This document shows positions 20,352-29,868 of a stretch of DNA of 37,872 nucleotides, in pieces; position 1 is the stretch's first letter, and every line of letters starts with the position of its first letter. The notes beneath the pieces were generated by a model. The model was not told the DNA's origin, searched no databases, and saw only the letters and a list, made by a program, of their open reading frames with translations. The translations under genes and the position numbers were made by a program. Source of the stretch: Nitrosopumilaceae archaeon (GTDB taxonomy: Archaea > Thermoproteota > Nitrososphaeria > Nitrososphaerales > Nitrosopumilaceae). The stretch lies in the NCBI GenBank assembly GCA_021296175.1, contig JAGWAX010000003.1:1-37872 (forward strand), read 5' to 3'.

Positions 20352-20845
20352 TGCGACCTGTACCCCCTCTCCGCAGCAAGGCGCAGGGCCTCGTCCCTCT
20401 TCTGGTCGAGCGGCCCGTTGATCAGCCCGCCAAAGCCGTACACCGTCCTCTCCCCGCCGTACGCGACGAGGCTGACGGTGCGCGAGTCGCCCGGCTCGAA
20501 CCGGACGGACGTCCCGGCGGGAATGTTCAGGTGGAACCCGTACGCCTTTTGCCGGTCAAAGGACAGGGCCCTGTTTACCTCAAAAAAGTGGGCGTGCGAT
20601 CCGACCTGCACGGGGCGGTCCCCCGTGTTCGTGACCTGCACCGACGCGGTGTCCCTGCCACAGTTGAGCTCTATGTCGCCGTCGGCTATGATGTACTCGC
20701 CGGGCCTCTCGCGTGTGGTCATTGCCCGGCCGCCGCCCCCGTGGTTTTCAATGCAATCTTGGTTGTCGTCATCATAATTATCATTATCACCACCACCTGC
20801 CATCACCACAGTCTCCACCACGCAAGCACGACAGCATACCCTCAC
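20348..20845 (-). CDS. ureB: Urease beta subunit with acidic N-terminal extension
   Basis: [43 protein letters not shown] overlap with ureA and overlap with ureC. Confidence 0.96.
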   Translation of the reverse strand: MRVCCRACVVETVVMAGGGDNDNYDDDNQDCIENHGGGGRAMTTRERPGEYIIADGDIELNCGRDTASVQVTNTGDRPVQVGSHAHFFEVNRALSFDRQKAYGFHLNIPAGTSVRFEPGDSRTVSLVAYGGERTVYGFGGLINGPLDQKRDEALRLAAERGYRSQ

Positions 20846-21144
20846 TTTGCTATCGGGTCGTGGACGGTCACGAGCTTTGTGCCGTCCTCAAACGTGGCCT
20901 CCACCTGTATCGAGTGTATCAGGTCCGGAACCTGCGGCAGCACGTCGTCCTTGCAGAGCACGCTTCTTCCCGAGCTCATCAGCTCGGGCACGGTCCTGCC
21001 GTCGCGCGCGCCCTCCAGTATGTGATCCGTGATTACGGCGACTGCCTCCGGATGGTTGAGCTTCAGGCCGCGCGCCTTGCGGCGCATCGCAAGCTGGGCC
21101 GCAAGGAACACGTACAGCTTGTCCATCTCCCGCGGCGTGAGCAT
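20842..21144 (-). CDS. ureA: Urease gamma subunit
   Basis: [49 protein letters not shown]. Start moved to Met10 of the ORF because the TATA box lies only a few bases upstream of the ORF-track ATG. Confidence 0.95.
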   Translation of the reverse strand: MLTPREMDKLYVFLAAQLAMRRKARGLKLNHPEAVAVITDHILEGARDGRTVPELMSSGRSVLCKDDVLPQVPDLIHSIQVEATFEDGTKLVTVHDPIAK

Positions 21145-21171
21145 CAATACCTGAACCTGCGTGCATGACAT

Positions 21172-21242
21172 ATTTAATAATTAAGGAGGGGGGGAGGAGA
21201 GGCGCAGGCAAAGTATAATTTGACGCGCCGGCCAATCAGGGC
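21172..21242. promoter_or_regulatory. Divergent promoter region for ureABC (minus) and ureEFGD (plus)
   Basis: ATTAAATA on minus strand near 21174-21183; TATAATT at 21214-21220, about 26 bp before the ureE ATG. Confidence 0.65.
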
Positions 21243-21809
21243 ATGCTGGACGTCTACACCAAGATAGCGGGCAACAAATTCAACGACGGTGACAAAAAAC
21301 TCAACGGCGACAAAAAGCGCACAAGGGGCGGCGAGGAATTGTTCGATACGGCCGTGATGCCGAGGGCCGACATGGCAAAGAGCAGGCAGCTTGTAAGGAC
21401 AAAGTCGGGGGCCGAGGTGGGGATAAACCTGAGCCGGGGCAGGACGCTGCGCCACGGGGACATACTGCAAAGTGATAACCCGAAGAGGCCCCCATTAATT
21501 ATCCAGCAGTCCCCCGAAAAGGTCATAGTGGCAAGGTTTCTGGCCTGGGATCCGGAGGACAACTATGACATGCCGCATGCCGACGATTACTTTGAATTAT
21601 GTATGGTCATAGGCCATGTAATAGGAAACAGGCACCGCCCCATCTCGATCAACGGGGAGGAGAAGACCGTGTCGTTCCCCATACAGGACGATTCTGAACT
21701 AGAGACGTTTGAGGGGCTGTTTGGCCAGGCGGGGGACGACGTCGAACTGAGTATTGCAAGGGAGATCTTTGTGCCGCATGCGGGGGCCGACGTGCATGGG
21801 CACCAGTGA
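21243..21809 (+). CDS. ureE: Urease accessory protein UreE
   Basis: LRHGDILQSDNPKRPPLIIQQSPEKVIVA, GHVIGNRHRPI; first in ureEFGD order. Confidence 0.9.
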   Translation: MLDVYTKIAGNKFNDGDKKLNGDKKRTRGGEELFDTAVMPRADMAKSRQLVRTKSGAEVGINLSRGRTLRHGDILQSDNPKRPPLIIQQSPEKVIVARFLAWDPEDNYDMPHADDYFELCMVIGHVIGNRHRPISINGEEKTVSFPIQDDSELETFEGLFGQAGDDVELSIAREIFVPHAGADVHGHQ

Positions 21810-22527
21810 CGCGGGGGCGGCGGGGGACGGCCCCGGCGCCTGCGCGCCGGACGATCTTGACGCCCTGCAGATATCAGACTCGCTGTTTCCCACCGGGATG
21901 TTTGCGTCATCAGGCGGGCTGGAGCTGATGTTTGCCAAAGGGATGGTAACCGGCGCGCGGGAGCTGTCGGCGCTGTGCAGGGATCTGATCACCCACCAAG
22001 TCGGCGTTGCAGACTGCGTGGCCCTTGCAAACGCGTACGACGCAGCGTCCCACGAAGACACGGATGCCATCGAGGAGATAGACGCCGCATGCTGCTCTGC
22101 AAAGACGGTGCGGGAGGCAAGGGACGCGTACGTGCGCTCCGGAGTGCAGCTGTGCAGGTGCGTCGCAGAGTTCTGCGGCGACGAGCGCCTGGCAAGATAC
22201 CGTGGCTGCATAAGGGACAAGAGGGCCAGCGGGGTCTATCCGGTTGCGCTCGGCGTGTGCTGCAGCGCGCTTCGAATCGGAAAGAGGAGGGCGGCGCACA
22301 TACTGCTGTACGGATTTGCCGCAAACATGGCGGGCGCCGCGCTACGGCTTGGGATGATACAACACTTTGAGGCGCAAAAGATGATCCACGAACTAAAGCC
22401 CGCCATGAGGGAGGCCGCAGAGTCATGCATTACAAGGGACGTCTCAGAGATGTGGCAGTTCTGCCCGCACGCCGAGGTGCTGCAGATGGCGCATGCAAGG
22501 GCGGATGAAAACATGTTCATTACATGA
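21796..22527 (+). CDS. ureF: Urease accessory protein UreF
   Basis: LQISDSLFPTGMFASSGGLELMFAKG; start chosen at ATG 21796, overlapping the ureE end. Confidence 0.93.
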   Translation: MGTSDAGAAGDGPGACAPDDLDALQISDSLFPTGMFASSGGLELMFAKGMVTGARELSALCRDLITHQVGVADCVALANAYDAASHEDTDAIEEIDAACCSAKTVREARDAYVRSGVQLCRCVAEFCGDERLARYRGCIRDKRASGVYPVALGVCCSALRIGKRRAAHILLYGFAANMAGAALRLGMIQHFEAQKMIHELKPAMREAAESCITRDVSEMWQFCPHAEVLQMAHARADENMFIT

Positions 22528-22550
22528 CAGACTGACAGACAGACAGACAC
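22526..22550 (+). repeat. GACA-type short tandem repeat between ureF and ureG
   Basis: gacagactgacagacagacagacac. Confidence 0.8.
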
Positions 22551-22560
22551 GGATGATGAT

Positions 22561-23238
22561 ATGGCGATGAATGAGAGAATACCTAGGATCGGAATAGGCG
22601 GGCCCGTGGGCTCCGGAAAGAGCATGCTGATTGAGCGCGTGGTGCCCGTGCTGGCGAGCCGCGGATACAGCGTGAGCATAATATCAAACGACGTCATATC
22701 AAAGGAGGACGCGGACCGCATGAGATCCAACCTGGCCACGGAGCGCGGCCTGCTGCCAGAGAACCTGGTCGTGGGGCTGGCGACCGGCGGGTGCCCGCAT
22801 ACGGCCGTGAGGGAGGATCCGTCAATGAACATATCGGTGATAGAGGACATGGAGGAGGAGCACCCCGAGCTGGACCTCATAATAATAGAGAGCGGCGGCG
22901 ACAACATAACCACCACGTTCAGCCCTCTGCTTGCAGACTATTTCATCTATATCATAGACGTGGCCGGCGGCGACAAGTATCCAAGGAAGGGCGGGCTTGG
23001 AATAACAAGCTGCGACCTGCTAGTGATAAACAAGACGGACCTGGCGCCCATGGTGGGTGCGGACCTGGGGGTGATGAGATCAGACGCCCTGAGGATCAGG
23101 GGCCCCGAAAAGCCGTTTGTCTTTGTGAACTGCATGACGGACAGGGGCATACCGGAGGTGGCCGATTTCATAGTGAGAAACCTGCTGTTCGGGGCCCTGC
23201 CAAAGGCCGGATCCAAAAAGGCAGGCGAGTCACAATGA
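22561..23238 (+). CDS. ureG: Urease accessory GTPase UreG
   Basis: GIGGPVGSGKSMLIERV, IIIESGGDNITTTFSP, VINKTDLAP. Confidence 0.97.
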   Translation: MAMNERIPRIGIGGPVGSGKSMLIERVVPVLASRGYSVSIISNDVISKEDADRMRSNLATERGLLPENLVVGLATGGCPHTAVREDPSMNISVIEDMEEEHPELDLIIIESGGDNITTTFSPLLADYFIYIIDVAGGDKYPRKGGLGITSCDLLVINKTDLAPMVGADLGVMRSDALRIRGPEKPFVFVNCMTDRGIPEVADFIVRNLLFGALPKAGSKKAGESQ

Positions 23239-24251
23239 CGGATGCCGCAGTCGAGGCCGGGGGGGTGGCGGCGACGGCAGCGACAGCGGAAGGAGGGGTC
23301 TTGCCTCGGGATGATACATACGCCATACCGCCCCACAGGACGGGCATGGAGGGGCGCCTGCACCTGTCGCTGCACCGCGATGGTGTCAGGACGGTCCTAG
23401 GATCCCAGCGTGCAGAGCCCCCCCTGTCTGTGCAGAGGGCGCTCTACTGCGAGGAGCTCCTGCCTGACATGGCATACGTATACATCACATCCACGTCAGG
23501 CGGCATGCTCCAAGGCGACAGGCACATCACAAGATTTGACCTAGACGCCGGTGCAAGGGCCCACATTACGACGCAGGGCGCCACTAGGATATACGGGGAT
23601 GACGAGGCGTCGCCGGGCATGGAAAAGCCGGCGGCCAGGTCGTCCCTCCGCATGTCGCTGGGCGAGAACTCGTACCTAGAGTACATGCCCGACCAGATAA
23701 TCCCGTACACAGGCTCTAGGTTTCAGCAGGATGCAGACATATTGGTGCACGAGACTGCGACCCTCGCATATGTAGAGACCGTGACGCCGGGGCGCGTCGG
23801 GATGGGCGAGTCGTTTGCCTACAAGTCGTGCAACCTCAAGATGCGCGTCACGGATCAGGGCGGGAGGTTCAGATTTATCGACGCGGCAAGGATGGAGCCG
23901 CGTGCTGCGCAGCCGTCATTATCGCAGCCATCATTACGGCCACAATCCAAAAACAGGTCAGAACTGGACATTAAATCATTTGGAATAATGGCAGAGTACA
24001 ACGTCGTATCCTCTCTGTATATAATTACGCAAAAAAAGCACGTAGACAAGCTGCAAAAAGACATCGACGGCATCATACTGCAGCATGACAAGATTGCAGG
24101 TGGCGCCACCACAATGCGCGGCAGTACGGGTGTGATGGCAAGGTTGTTGGGTCCCGACACCGAATCTGTAAAATCCGCCATAACGGAGGCCGCCGCTTAC
24201 GCAAGAAAAATTATTCTGGGCGCGCCCTTTACCGACATCAGGAAGAGCTGA
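23235..24251 (+). CDS. ureD: Urease accessory protein UreD (UreH)
   Basis: EYMPDQIIPYTGSRFQQDADILV, TSTSGGMLQGDRH, TTQGATRIY; true start is the ATGA overlapping the ureG stop rather than the 22791 start in the ORF track. Confidence 0.95.
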   Translation: MTDAAVEAGGVAATAATAEGGVLPRDDTYAIPPHRTGMEGRLHLSLHRDGVRTVLGSQRAEPPLSVQRALYCEELLPDMAYVYITSTSGGMLQGDRHITRFDLDAGARAHITTQGATRIYGDDEASPGMEKPAARSSLRMSLGENSYLEYMPDQIIPYTGSRFQQDADILVHETATLAYVETVTPGRVGMGESFAYKSCNLKMRVTDQGGRFRFIDAARMEPRAAQPSLSQPSLRPQSKNRSELDIKSFGIMAEYNVVSSLYIITQKKHVDKLQKDIDGIILQHDKIAGGATTMRGSTGVMARLLGPDTESVKSAITEAAAYARKIILGAPFTDIRKS

Positions 24252-24335
24252 CTGCCGCAGAGAGGTGTCTGTATCGCGCCGATGCGGCCGCCCTTGCCTC
24301 CGGCTGGGATCCGGACGACTCTTCAACACCCCGTA

Positions 24336-26792
24336 TCAGACGGCGCACTTCTCCGGTTCCTGCCGGACCGTGGTGGCTCCGGACGACTTTTCAACCTCAA
24401 AGACATGATCCGCGTGCGACGCCATCTCCGCGTCGTGCGAGACCAGTATGATCTGCTCCGAGTTCAGCCCGTCAAGCAGCTCCTTTACGTGTCCCAGCTG
24501 GCCCCTGGAGAGCCCGTCGGTAGGCTCGTCGAGTATCAGCAGGCTCGACTCCAGGCTCCTGGTCTCCATCCTTACCATGTGGTTGAGGGCCAACCGGTAG
24601 GAGAGCGCCACGCTAGTCTTCTCACCGCCGCTCAGGTACCCCACACTCTGCACGTACCCGTCCTGCTCCACTATGGGTGCAAACTCCTCGTCGATGTAGG
24701 AGTCCTTTGTCGGATCGTCTATCAGCTTGGCATACCACGTACGGTACGACTCGTTGAACGTCTGCTGCAGCGTCAGCAGGACGGTCTTTTCTATCCGTGA
24801 CACGGTGGGGGCGAAAAAGTCCGACAGCCAGTTCATGTGCGCGGCATACCTCCTGTGCCTTTCTTCAAGGCGCTCTGCCTCTGCAATATCGGCCTCCAGC
24901 CTGGACACGTTACGGTTTGCATTATCCAGGTTCGCCTTTTTTGCAGCGAGTTCCTCGCGTACGCCGGCAAGCGACTTGCGCGCTTCCTCGAATCTTGCCT
25001 TCGCGGCCGACGCCGCCTCGCCGTCGCCCTTGTACAACTCGAGCGCTGCGGAGACCTCGCCAAGCTCCGACTCTAGTCCGCGCGTGCGCTCCAGCGACTT
25101 TTCCATCTCCGTACGGTCGCTCTTGTTCGCCGCCTCCAGGCGCTCCAGCTCGCCGGCGATGTCGGCCGCGCGCCTCTTGTTGTTCTCGTATTCGGCAAGG
25201 GCATCCTTTAGGGCCGAGAGGTATTCGACCGGCGTCTGCGTGCGGCCGTGATCAGTCGGAAATCCGGGCTCCGGCGACACTACATTCTTTGCGTCAAGCG
25301 GCTTCAAATTGGCCTGGAGCCGTGCCAGTTCGTAGCTAAGCCGCTGGTGCTCCTTCGCGTCTGGCATCATGGCCTGCAGCGAGGCCAGCATATCTTTGAT
25401 CATCCCCGCGTCGTCCTCTGTCGCCCGAATCTGTTCGGACTCGACGTTGTACTTTACGTCTAGCGCGCACTTCTTTGACCGGGCGGCGGCCAGCGCCTCG
25501 CGCCTCTCCTGCTGCTGCTGCACTATGTGCTCCCTCGTCAGCGTGTGTCCGCACAGGCTGCACTTGGCCCCGAGCTTTTGAAGCGACGCAACGTCCTCGT
25601 TTAGCTTGCTTTCCTCGGCGGCGGCCGCCATCCTTGTGGTGCCGGTGTCCTCGTGCGCGCGGCGCATGTCATCGAGTAGGCGTATGCGCGCGCCAAGCTC
25701 CGACTCGCATTTGTCGACCTCCTCCCTTACGGCGCCCGCGTCCGTTCTTCCCTGCAGCTTTGCCCGCAGCGCGTCGATCCGCCCCGCCATCGAGCTGGCG
25801 TCGGCGCGGATCTTTACGATCTCCTCGTTGAGCGCCTCGAACCGCGCAATCTCCTCGCTTATCTGTCCCATGGTGTGCCCCGTGGGGCTCGGAATCCTTG
25901 GAATCGCGTCGGACTCGGCCCTGACGGAATCTATGCGGTCCCGGTTCTCTTCCATCCTCCTCCTGCATTCCGCGCGCATGTGCTCTTCCCCGCCTAGCCG
26001 GGAGCGGATGCCGGCATACTTTACCTCAAGCGCGCCCTTCTCGGCCATGCGGTCCTCGTACCGCGAGACCTCGTCCCTTGCAGCCTTCTCCAACCCCCCC
26101 AGATCCCGTTCTGCCTTGGATCCGGCGGATATCTCGGCCGTGATGTCGCGGACGTTCTGCTCCGTGTCCGCAAGCTCCGACCTCTTGTCGTCCAGGTTCT
26201 CGAACTTTGCCTGCAGCCTGTTTGCCTCGTCCCGCATCCTTAGCCTGAGGGAGTTCGCGTTCCTTATCGCCGTCTGGTACTCTTCCATGTGGAATATCTT
26301 GCGTATCGTCTCGAGGCGCATGTCGTCATCCCACAGTATGGACTTCATCTCGTCCTGGGGGGTGAACACGGCATACCGGTATATGCGGCTCTTGGCATTG
26401 GATCTGGACGGCTCGTTCAGCCCCAGTATGTCCAAGATGCGCCCGTTCAGCTGTGTCGTGGTGAGCGGCTCGAGCACGTCGTTTGCGCGGAGGTACGAGC
26501 CCTTGGGGTCCTGCGTGACCTTCTTGCGGACCCGCCTGAGCGTCCTGCCCACCTCGTACTTGGTGTCACCGACGTGGAACGCAAGCATTATTTCGCCGGA
26601 GTCCGCTCCCTTGGAGAGCAGGCTCTCCCCCTTGATGGACCCGTTCCCGAACAGCGCAAACTCGATTCCCATCAGTATGGTGGACTTGCCCGAACCGATG
26701 TCGCCGCTGAATATGGTGATGCCCGTCGGGAACCTTATCGCGGTGTCGCAGTGGCTCCGGATGTTGGTCAGCATAAGCGAGTCAAGAATCAT
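24336..26792 (-). CDS. rad50: DNA double-strand break repair ATPase Rad50
   Basis: GDIGSGKSTILMGIEFALFG, zinc hook CSLCGH, YLSGGEKTSVALSYRLAL, LLILDEPTDGL. Confidence 0.97.
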   Translation of the reverse strand: MILDSLMLTNIRSHCDTAIRFPTGITIFSGDIGSGKSTILMGIEFALFGNGSIKGESLLSKGADSGEIMLAFHVGDTKYEVGRTLRRVRKKVTQDPKGSYLRANDVLEPLTTTQLNGRILDILGLNEPSRSNAKSRIYRYAVFTPQDEMKSILWDDDMRLETIRKIFHMEEYQTAIRNANSLRLRMRDEANRLQAKFENLDDKRSELADTEQNVRDITAEISAGSKAERDLGGLEKAARDEVSRYEDRMAEKGALEVKYAGIRSRLGGEEHMRAECRRRMEENRDRIDSVRAESDAIPRIPSPTGHTMGQISEEIARFEALNEEIVKIRADASSMAGRIDALRAKLQGRTDAGAVREEVDKCESELGARIRLLDDMRRAHEDTGTTRMAAAAEESKLNEDVASLQKLGAKCSLCGHTLTREHIVQQQQERREALAAARSKKCALDVKYNVESEQIRATEDDAGMIKDMLASLQAMMPDAKEHQRLSYELARLQANLKPLDAKNVVSPEPGFPTDHGRTQTPVEYLSALKDALAEYENNKRRAADIAGELERLEAANKSDRTEMEKSLERTRGLESELGEVSAALELYKGDGEAASAAKARFEEARKSLAGVREELAAKKANLDNANRNVSRLEADIAEAERLEERHRRYAAHMNWLSDFFAPTVSRIEKTVLLTLQQTFNESYRTWYAKLIDDPTKDSYIDEEFAPIVEQDGYVQSVGYLSGGEKTSVALSYRLALNHMVRMETRSLESSLLILDEPTDGLSRGQLGHVKELLDGLNSEQIILVSHDAEMASHADHVFEVEKSSGATTVRQEPEKCAV

Positions 26793-28057
26793 TTTTGCTC
26801 CCCGTCCAGTTCGAGCGCCGCCATGGCCTCGCCTGTTATGCGTTCCTGATAGACGTTGAGCGGCTCGTTCTCAAGCGCGGGCCTGCCCAGTATGTCAAGC
26901 AGCCTCTTTGCAAGTTCCACCCCCCTCCTGCCGGTCAGCTCTGCGACCCCTGAGTCAACCTGGCCTATGTTCTCCCCAAAGGAGTTTACGGCGATCTCCT
27001 CGGCAGTCTCCCCCTTGGACTCTGTTATCTCGTACTCGGCAGAGGACAGCTGGCGCCTGCTGATCTTCACCTCGACTGCGCCCTTCTTCTGCAGGCTGTC
27101 GGATATGGCCGCAAAGTCGACGTCGGTGGTCTTTCCCTCCGACATCCTGCCTGACACGCTCAGTATGACTACCTTGTCGGCCGGCTCGGCTCCCGCAAGT
27201 TTCTGGCCGATCTCCTCGTTTACGGCATGCGACGTCTTGTGAGTCGCGTTTACCCGTACCATGTCATACTCGCAGTTCTTTATCTCGATCTGCCGCACGT
27301 CCGTGATGCCAGTATCGTCAAACTCGGCCAGTACGTATCCGCGCGTGGCGCCGCGCGCGTTCTCCTCCAAATCCGAGTGGAACCCAGCAAACAGCGTGCC
27401 GGGATACACCACGTGCGGGTAGTCGTCAAACTTGCCACGATTGTACCTGTGCATGTGGCCGCCCGCGTAATAGTCAAAATTCCGGGGCATATACGACAGC
27501 GGCATGGCCGCGTCCGCCGCCTGGGCCGCGTCGTCGGCGGTGCGCATCTCAGATATGGCCCCGTGTAACATGAATATGCGGAGGCCCTGCTCGGCCTCCA
27601 GCGGGCCGCGGTCGAGCTTTTCATAGTATGTGATGTCCTTTGACGCGCCAAGCCCGCTGATGCCGGCAAGCTTTGCGCCCGTCTTTTCGTCCGTGACAAA
27701 CCCCAGTGACATGGTGCCGTCATCGTTGCTCGCGAGCCTTTGGACGTTTGTGATGTAGCCCGTCTCCACAAGCAGGTCTATGACGGAGGTGGCCGACGGA
27801 GAAAAGTCGTGGCTGCCGTATATCACATATACGGGAATGCCGGCCTCGTGTACCCTGCGCAACGCCGCGAACGCGAACTTTTGCACCCGCATCTCCGGTA
27901 TGTTGGCGTGGAACGTGTCCCCGCATATCAGGATAAAGTCGACTGAGCGCCTTATGCAGTCATCCAGCGCGCGCTCAAAGACATCCTGCTCTACGTCCTG
28001 GAGCGGCCTTGACTTTTGGAACCCCAAGTGTATGTCTGAAAAGTGCGCAAACCTCAC
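26789..28057 (-). CDS. mre11: DNA double-strand break repair nuclease Mre11
   Basis: FSDIHLGF, CGDTFHA, YGSHDFSP, GGHMHRYN phosphoesterase motifs; ATGA overlap with rad50. Confidence 0.96.
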   Translation of the reverse strand: MRFAHFSDIHLGFQKSRPLQDVEQDVFERALDDCIRRSVDFILICGDTFHANIPEMRVQKFAFAALRRVHEAGIPVYVIYGSHDFSPSATSVIDLLVETGYITNVQRLASNDDGTMSLGFVTDEKTGAKLAGISGLGASKDITYYEKLDRGPLEAEQGLRIFMLHGAISEMRTADDAAQAADAAMPLSYMPRNFDYYAGGHMHRYNRGKFDDYPHVVYPGTLFAGFHSDLEENARGATRGYVLAEFDDTGITDVRQIEIKNCEYDMVRVNATHKTSHAVNEEIGQKLAGAEPADKVVILSVSGRMSEGKTTDVDFAAISDSLQKKGAVEVKISRRQLSSAEYEITESKGETAEEIAVNSFGENIGQVDSGVAELTGRRGVELAKRLLDILGRPALENEPLNVYQERITGEAMAALELDGEQK

Positions 28058-29868
28058 TGCCCGAACACCCTCACCCGTTGGCTGTTGCCGCGCTCCGACG
28101 TCCCTGCTGCTGCCCCGGCACCACCGCCCGCCAGATCCTCGAACTTTGGAACCTTGATCGGTATCGCAAACGGGACGAATATGCTGGTTATGATGGCCTC
28201 GCCCCTGTCCAGGCTCGCTATGTTCTTGTCGTCGCTTGACAGGTCCTGGGACGCGGACGCGATGAGCGCCTCGCGCTCCTGCTTCATCTCGTTGCCCAGT
28301 ATTATCTTTGTGTTCATGTTGGCCAGTATGGCCTTTGGGATCACGCTTGCAAGCTGCGTGACGGCCACGAGCCCCACCTGGAACTTGCGCCCTTCTCGCG
28401 CTATCGTGGCGTATATGTTGTCGTTCTTTGACGCAAGCACGTCCTCGCCTATCACGCGGGGCGCCTCCTCGATTACGATGGACGTGACGGGCTTCTGGCT
28501 CAGCGTGCCCTGGGTCTTGTAATACTTGTATTTTTCAAGAAGGCTCGTCGCAACTATGTTTCCGACCACGAGCTCCGCCGCGCTGTTGAGCTGCGACGTG
28601 TCAAGCACGACTATCTTGCCGGACTCCATGTCATGCACGATGTCCTGTACGGTGCTGGCGCCCTTCGTGTCCGGATCAAACACGGCATTCCGAGAGTGCA
28701 ACGTGCGGCTTTTCTTGCCCGTTGCGTATATGTCAAGCGTCATCTCCAGCTTGCGCCGCACGACTGACATGGTGGAGCGCGCCGGACCGTCGCTGCCTCG
28801 GCTGCCTTTGCCGCCTTCTTTGTTGCTGCCGTCGTCGTCGTTGCTTCTGCTGCTGCCATTATTGTCACGATCATTGGCGCCTGCCTCCCGCGGGGCATCA
28901 CTGTAATTGTTGCCATCGTTATAGTCGTGCGAGCCTTCGGCTGCAGCGGCGGCGTCGGCGTCACCGCCGGGGCCGGCGGCCCCCATTATGGCCGCGATCC
29001 AGTCCTCGCCATGCGTGGCGTAAAATCCGTGTATGGCCCTCAGCTGCGCGTCGGAGAACTCTACGATCCCCTCAAAGTGGCGCGGCTCCACGGCCCTGAT
29101 GTTTATCGAAAACGTGCGCGCCCCGGGCAGCGTGTGGCGCTCCGTGGTATAGTACACCAGCCTGTCCGCCGCCCTGCCGTGGTTCTTGAGCCCCCTGCCC
29201 GTCTTGCCATAGTACTCGTCGTGGGCATCAAGCACCAAGATCCCGACCCTAGTCCCCGAGTCCATCACGTTCCACAGCATCGACTTTACCAGGTTGGACT
29301 TGCCCCTGCCCGTGGTGGCCGGAATCAGCACGTGGTGCTTGAATATGTCCCTGACCGGCAGCATGACCCTGGCGTCCTCTATCACCTCCGAGCCGCTCCT
29401 TATGCTTCCGACAAAGAGGCCATCCTGGTTTCTCTTCTCCAGAAACGCCAGATCCTCCCTCCTGACGGGCCTCAGCGTGCTGTGAAACGGGGGCAGCGCC
29501 TTGGGGGTACTGACAGGCACGTCCCCGTCCCCGGCGGGCGCCGTCCCCACCCGGGCAAGCGGCCTTATACTTGCGATCACGTAGTTTACAATGTCCGGCT
29601 CGTAGAACGTGGAGCCCCCAGGCTGTCCCTCCTCCTCCTCGAGCGTCACGCCCGATATCATCTCGTGCATCTTGTCGTCTATCTGCGACGCGTACCTCAG
29701 GTCAAAGACGGACAGGACGAGGTTGTCTCCCGTCTCCCTCTCCTCCAAGATCAGTATGTCGCCGATCTCCAGGGTCGCGCCCGCCTTCTGCCGCACCAGA
29801 ATCTGGCCTAGCCCGCCCCCGATCACCTGGCCTATCACGTCAAGACTGCCGGCCCGCCCCCTCATCAC
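28054..29868 (-). CDS. herA: HerA DNA helicase/translocase
   Basis: HAS-barrel N-terminus, PATTGRGKSNLVKSMLW Walker A, IVIEEAPRVIGE Walker B; between nurA and mre11. Confidence 0.95.
   Translation of the reverse strand: MMRGRAGSLDVIGQVIGGGLGQILVRQKAGATLEIGDILILEERETGDNLVLSVFDLRYASQIDDKMHEMISGVTLEEEEGQPGGSTFYEPDIVNYVIASIRPLARVGTAPAGDGDVPVSTPKALPPFHSTLRPVRREDLAFLEKRNQDGLFVGSIRSGSEVIEDARVMLPVRDIFKHHVLIPATTGRGKSNLVKSMLWNVMDSGTRVGILVLDAHDEYYGKTGRGLKNHGRAADRLVYYTTERHTLPGARTFSINIRAVEPRHFEGIVEFSDAQLRAIHGFYATHGEDWIAAIMGAAGPGGDADAAAAAEGSHDYNDGNNYSDAPREAGANDRDNNGSSRSNDDDGSNKEGGKGSRGSDGPARSTMSVVRRKLEMTLDIYATGKKSRTLHSRNAVFDPDTKGASTVQDIVHDMESGKIVVLDTSQLNSAAELVVGNIVATSLLEKYKYYKTQGTLSQKPVTSIVIEEAPRVIGEDVLASKNDNIYATIAREGRKFQVGLVAVTQLASVIPKAILANMNTKIILGNEMKQEREALIASASQDLSSDDKNIASLDRGEAIITSIFVPFAIPIKVPKFEDLAGGGAGAAAGTSERGNSQRVRVFGQ

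Noticed and set aside
22791-23234. Upstream extension of the ureD ORF inside ureG
   Set aside because: It is the +1 frame of ureG; the ATGA at 23235 is the natural coupled start.
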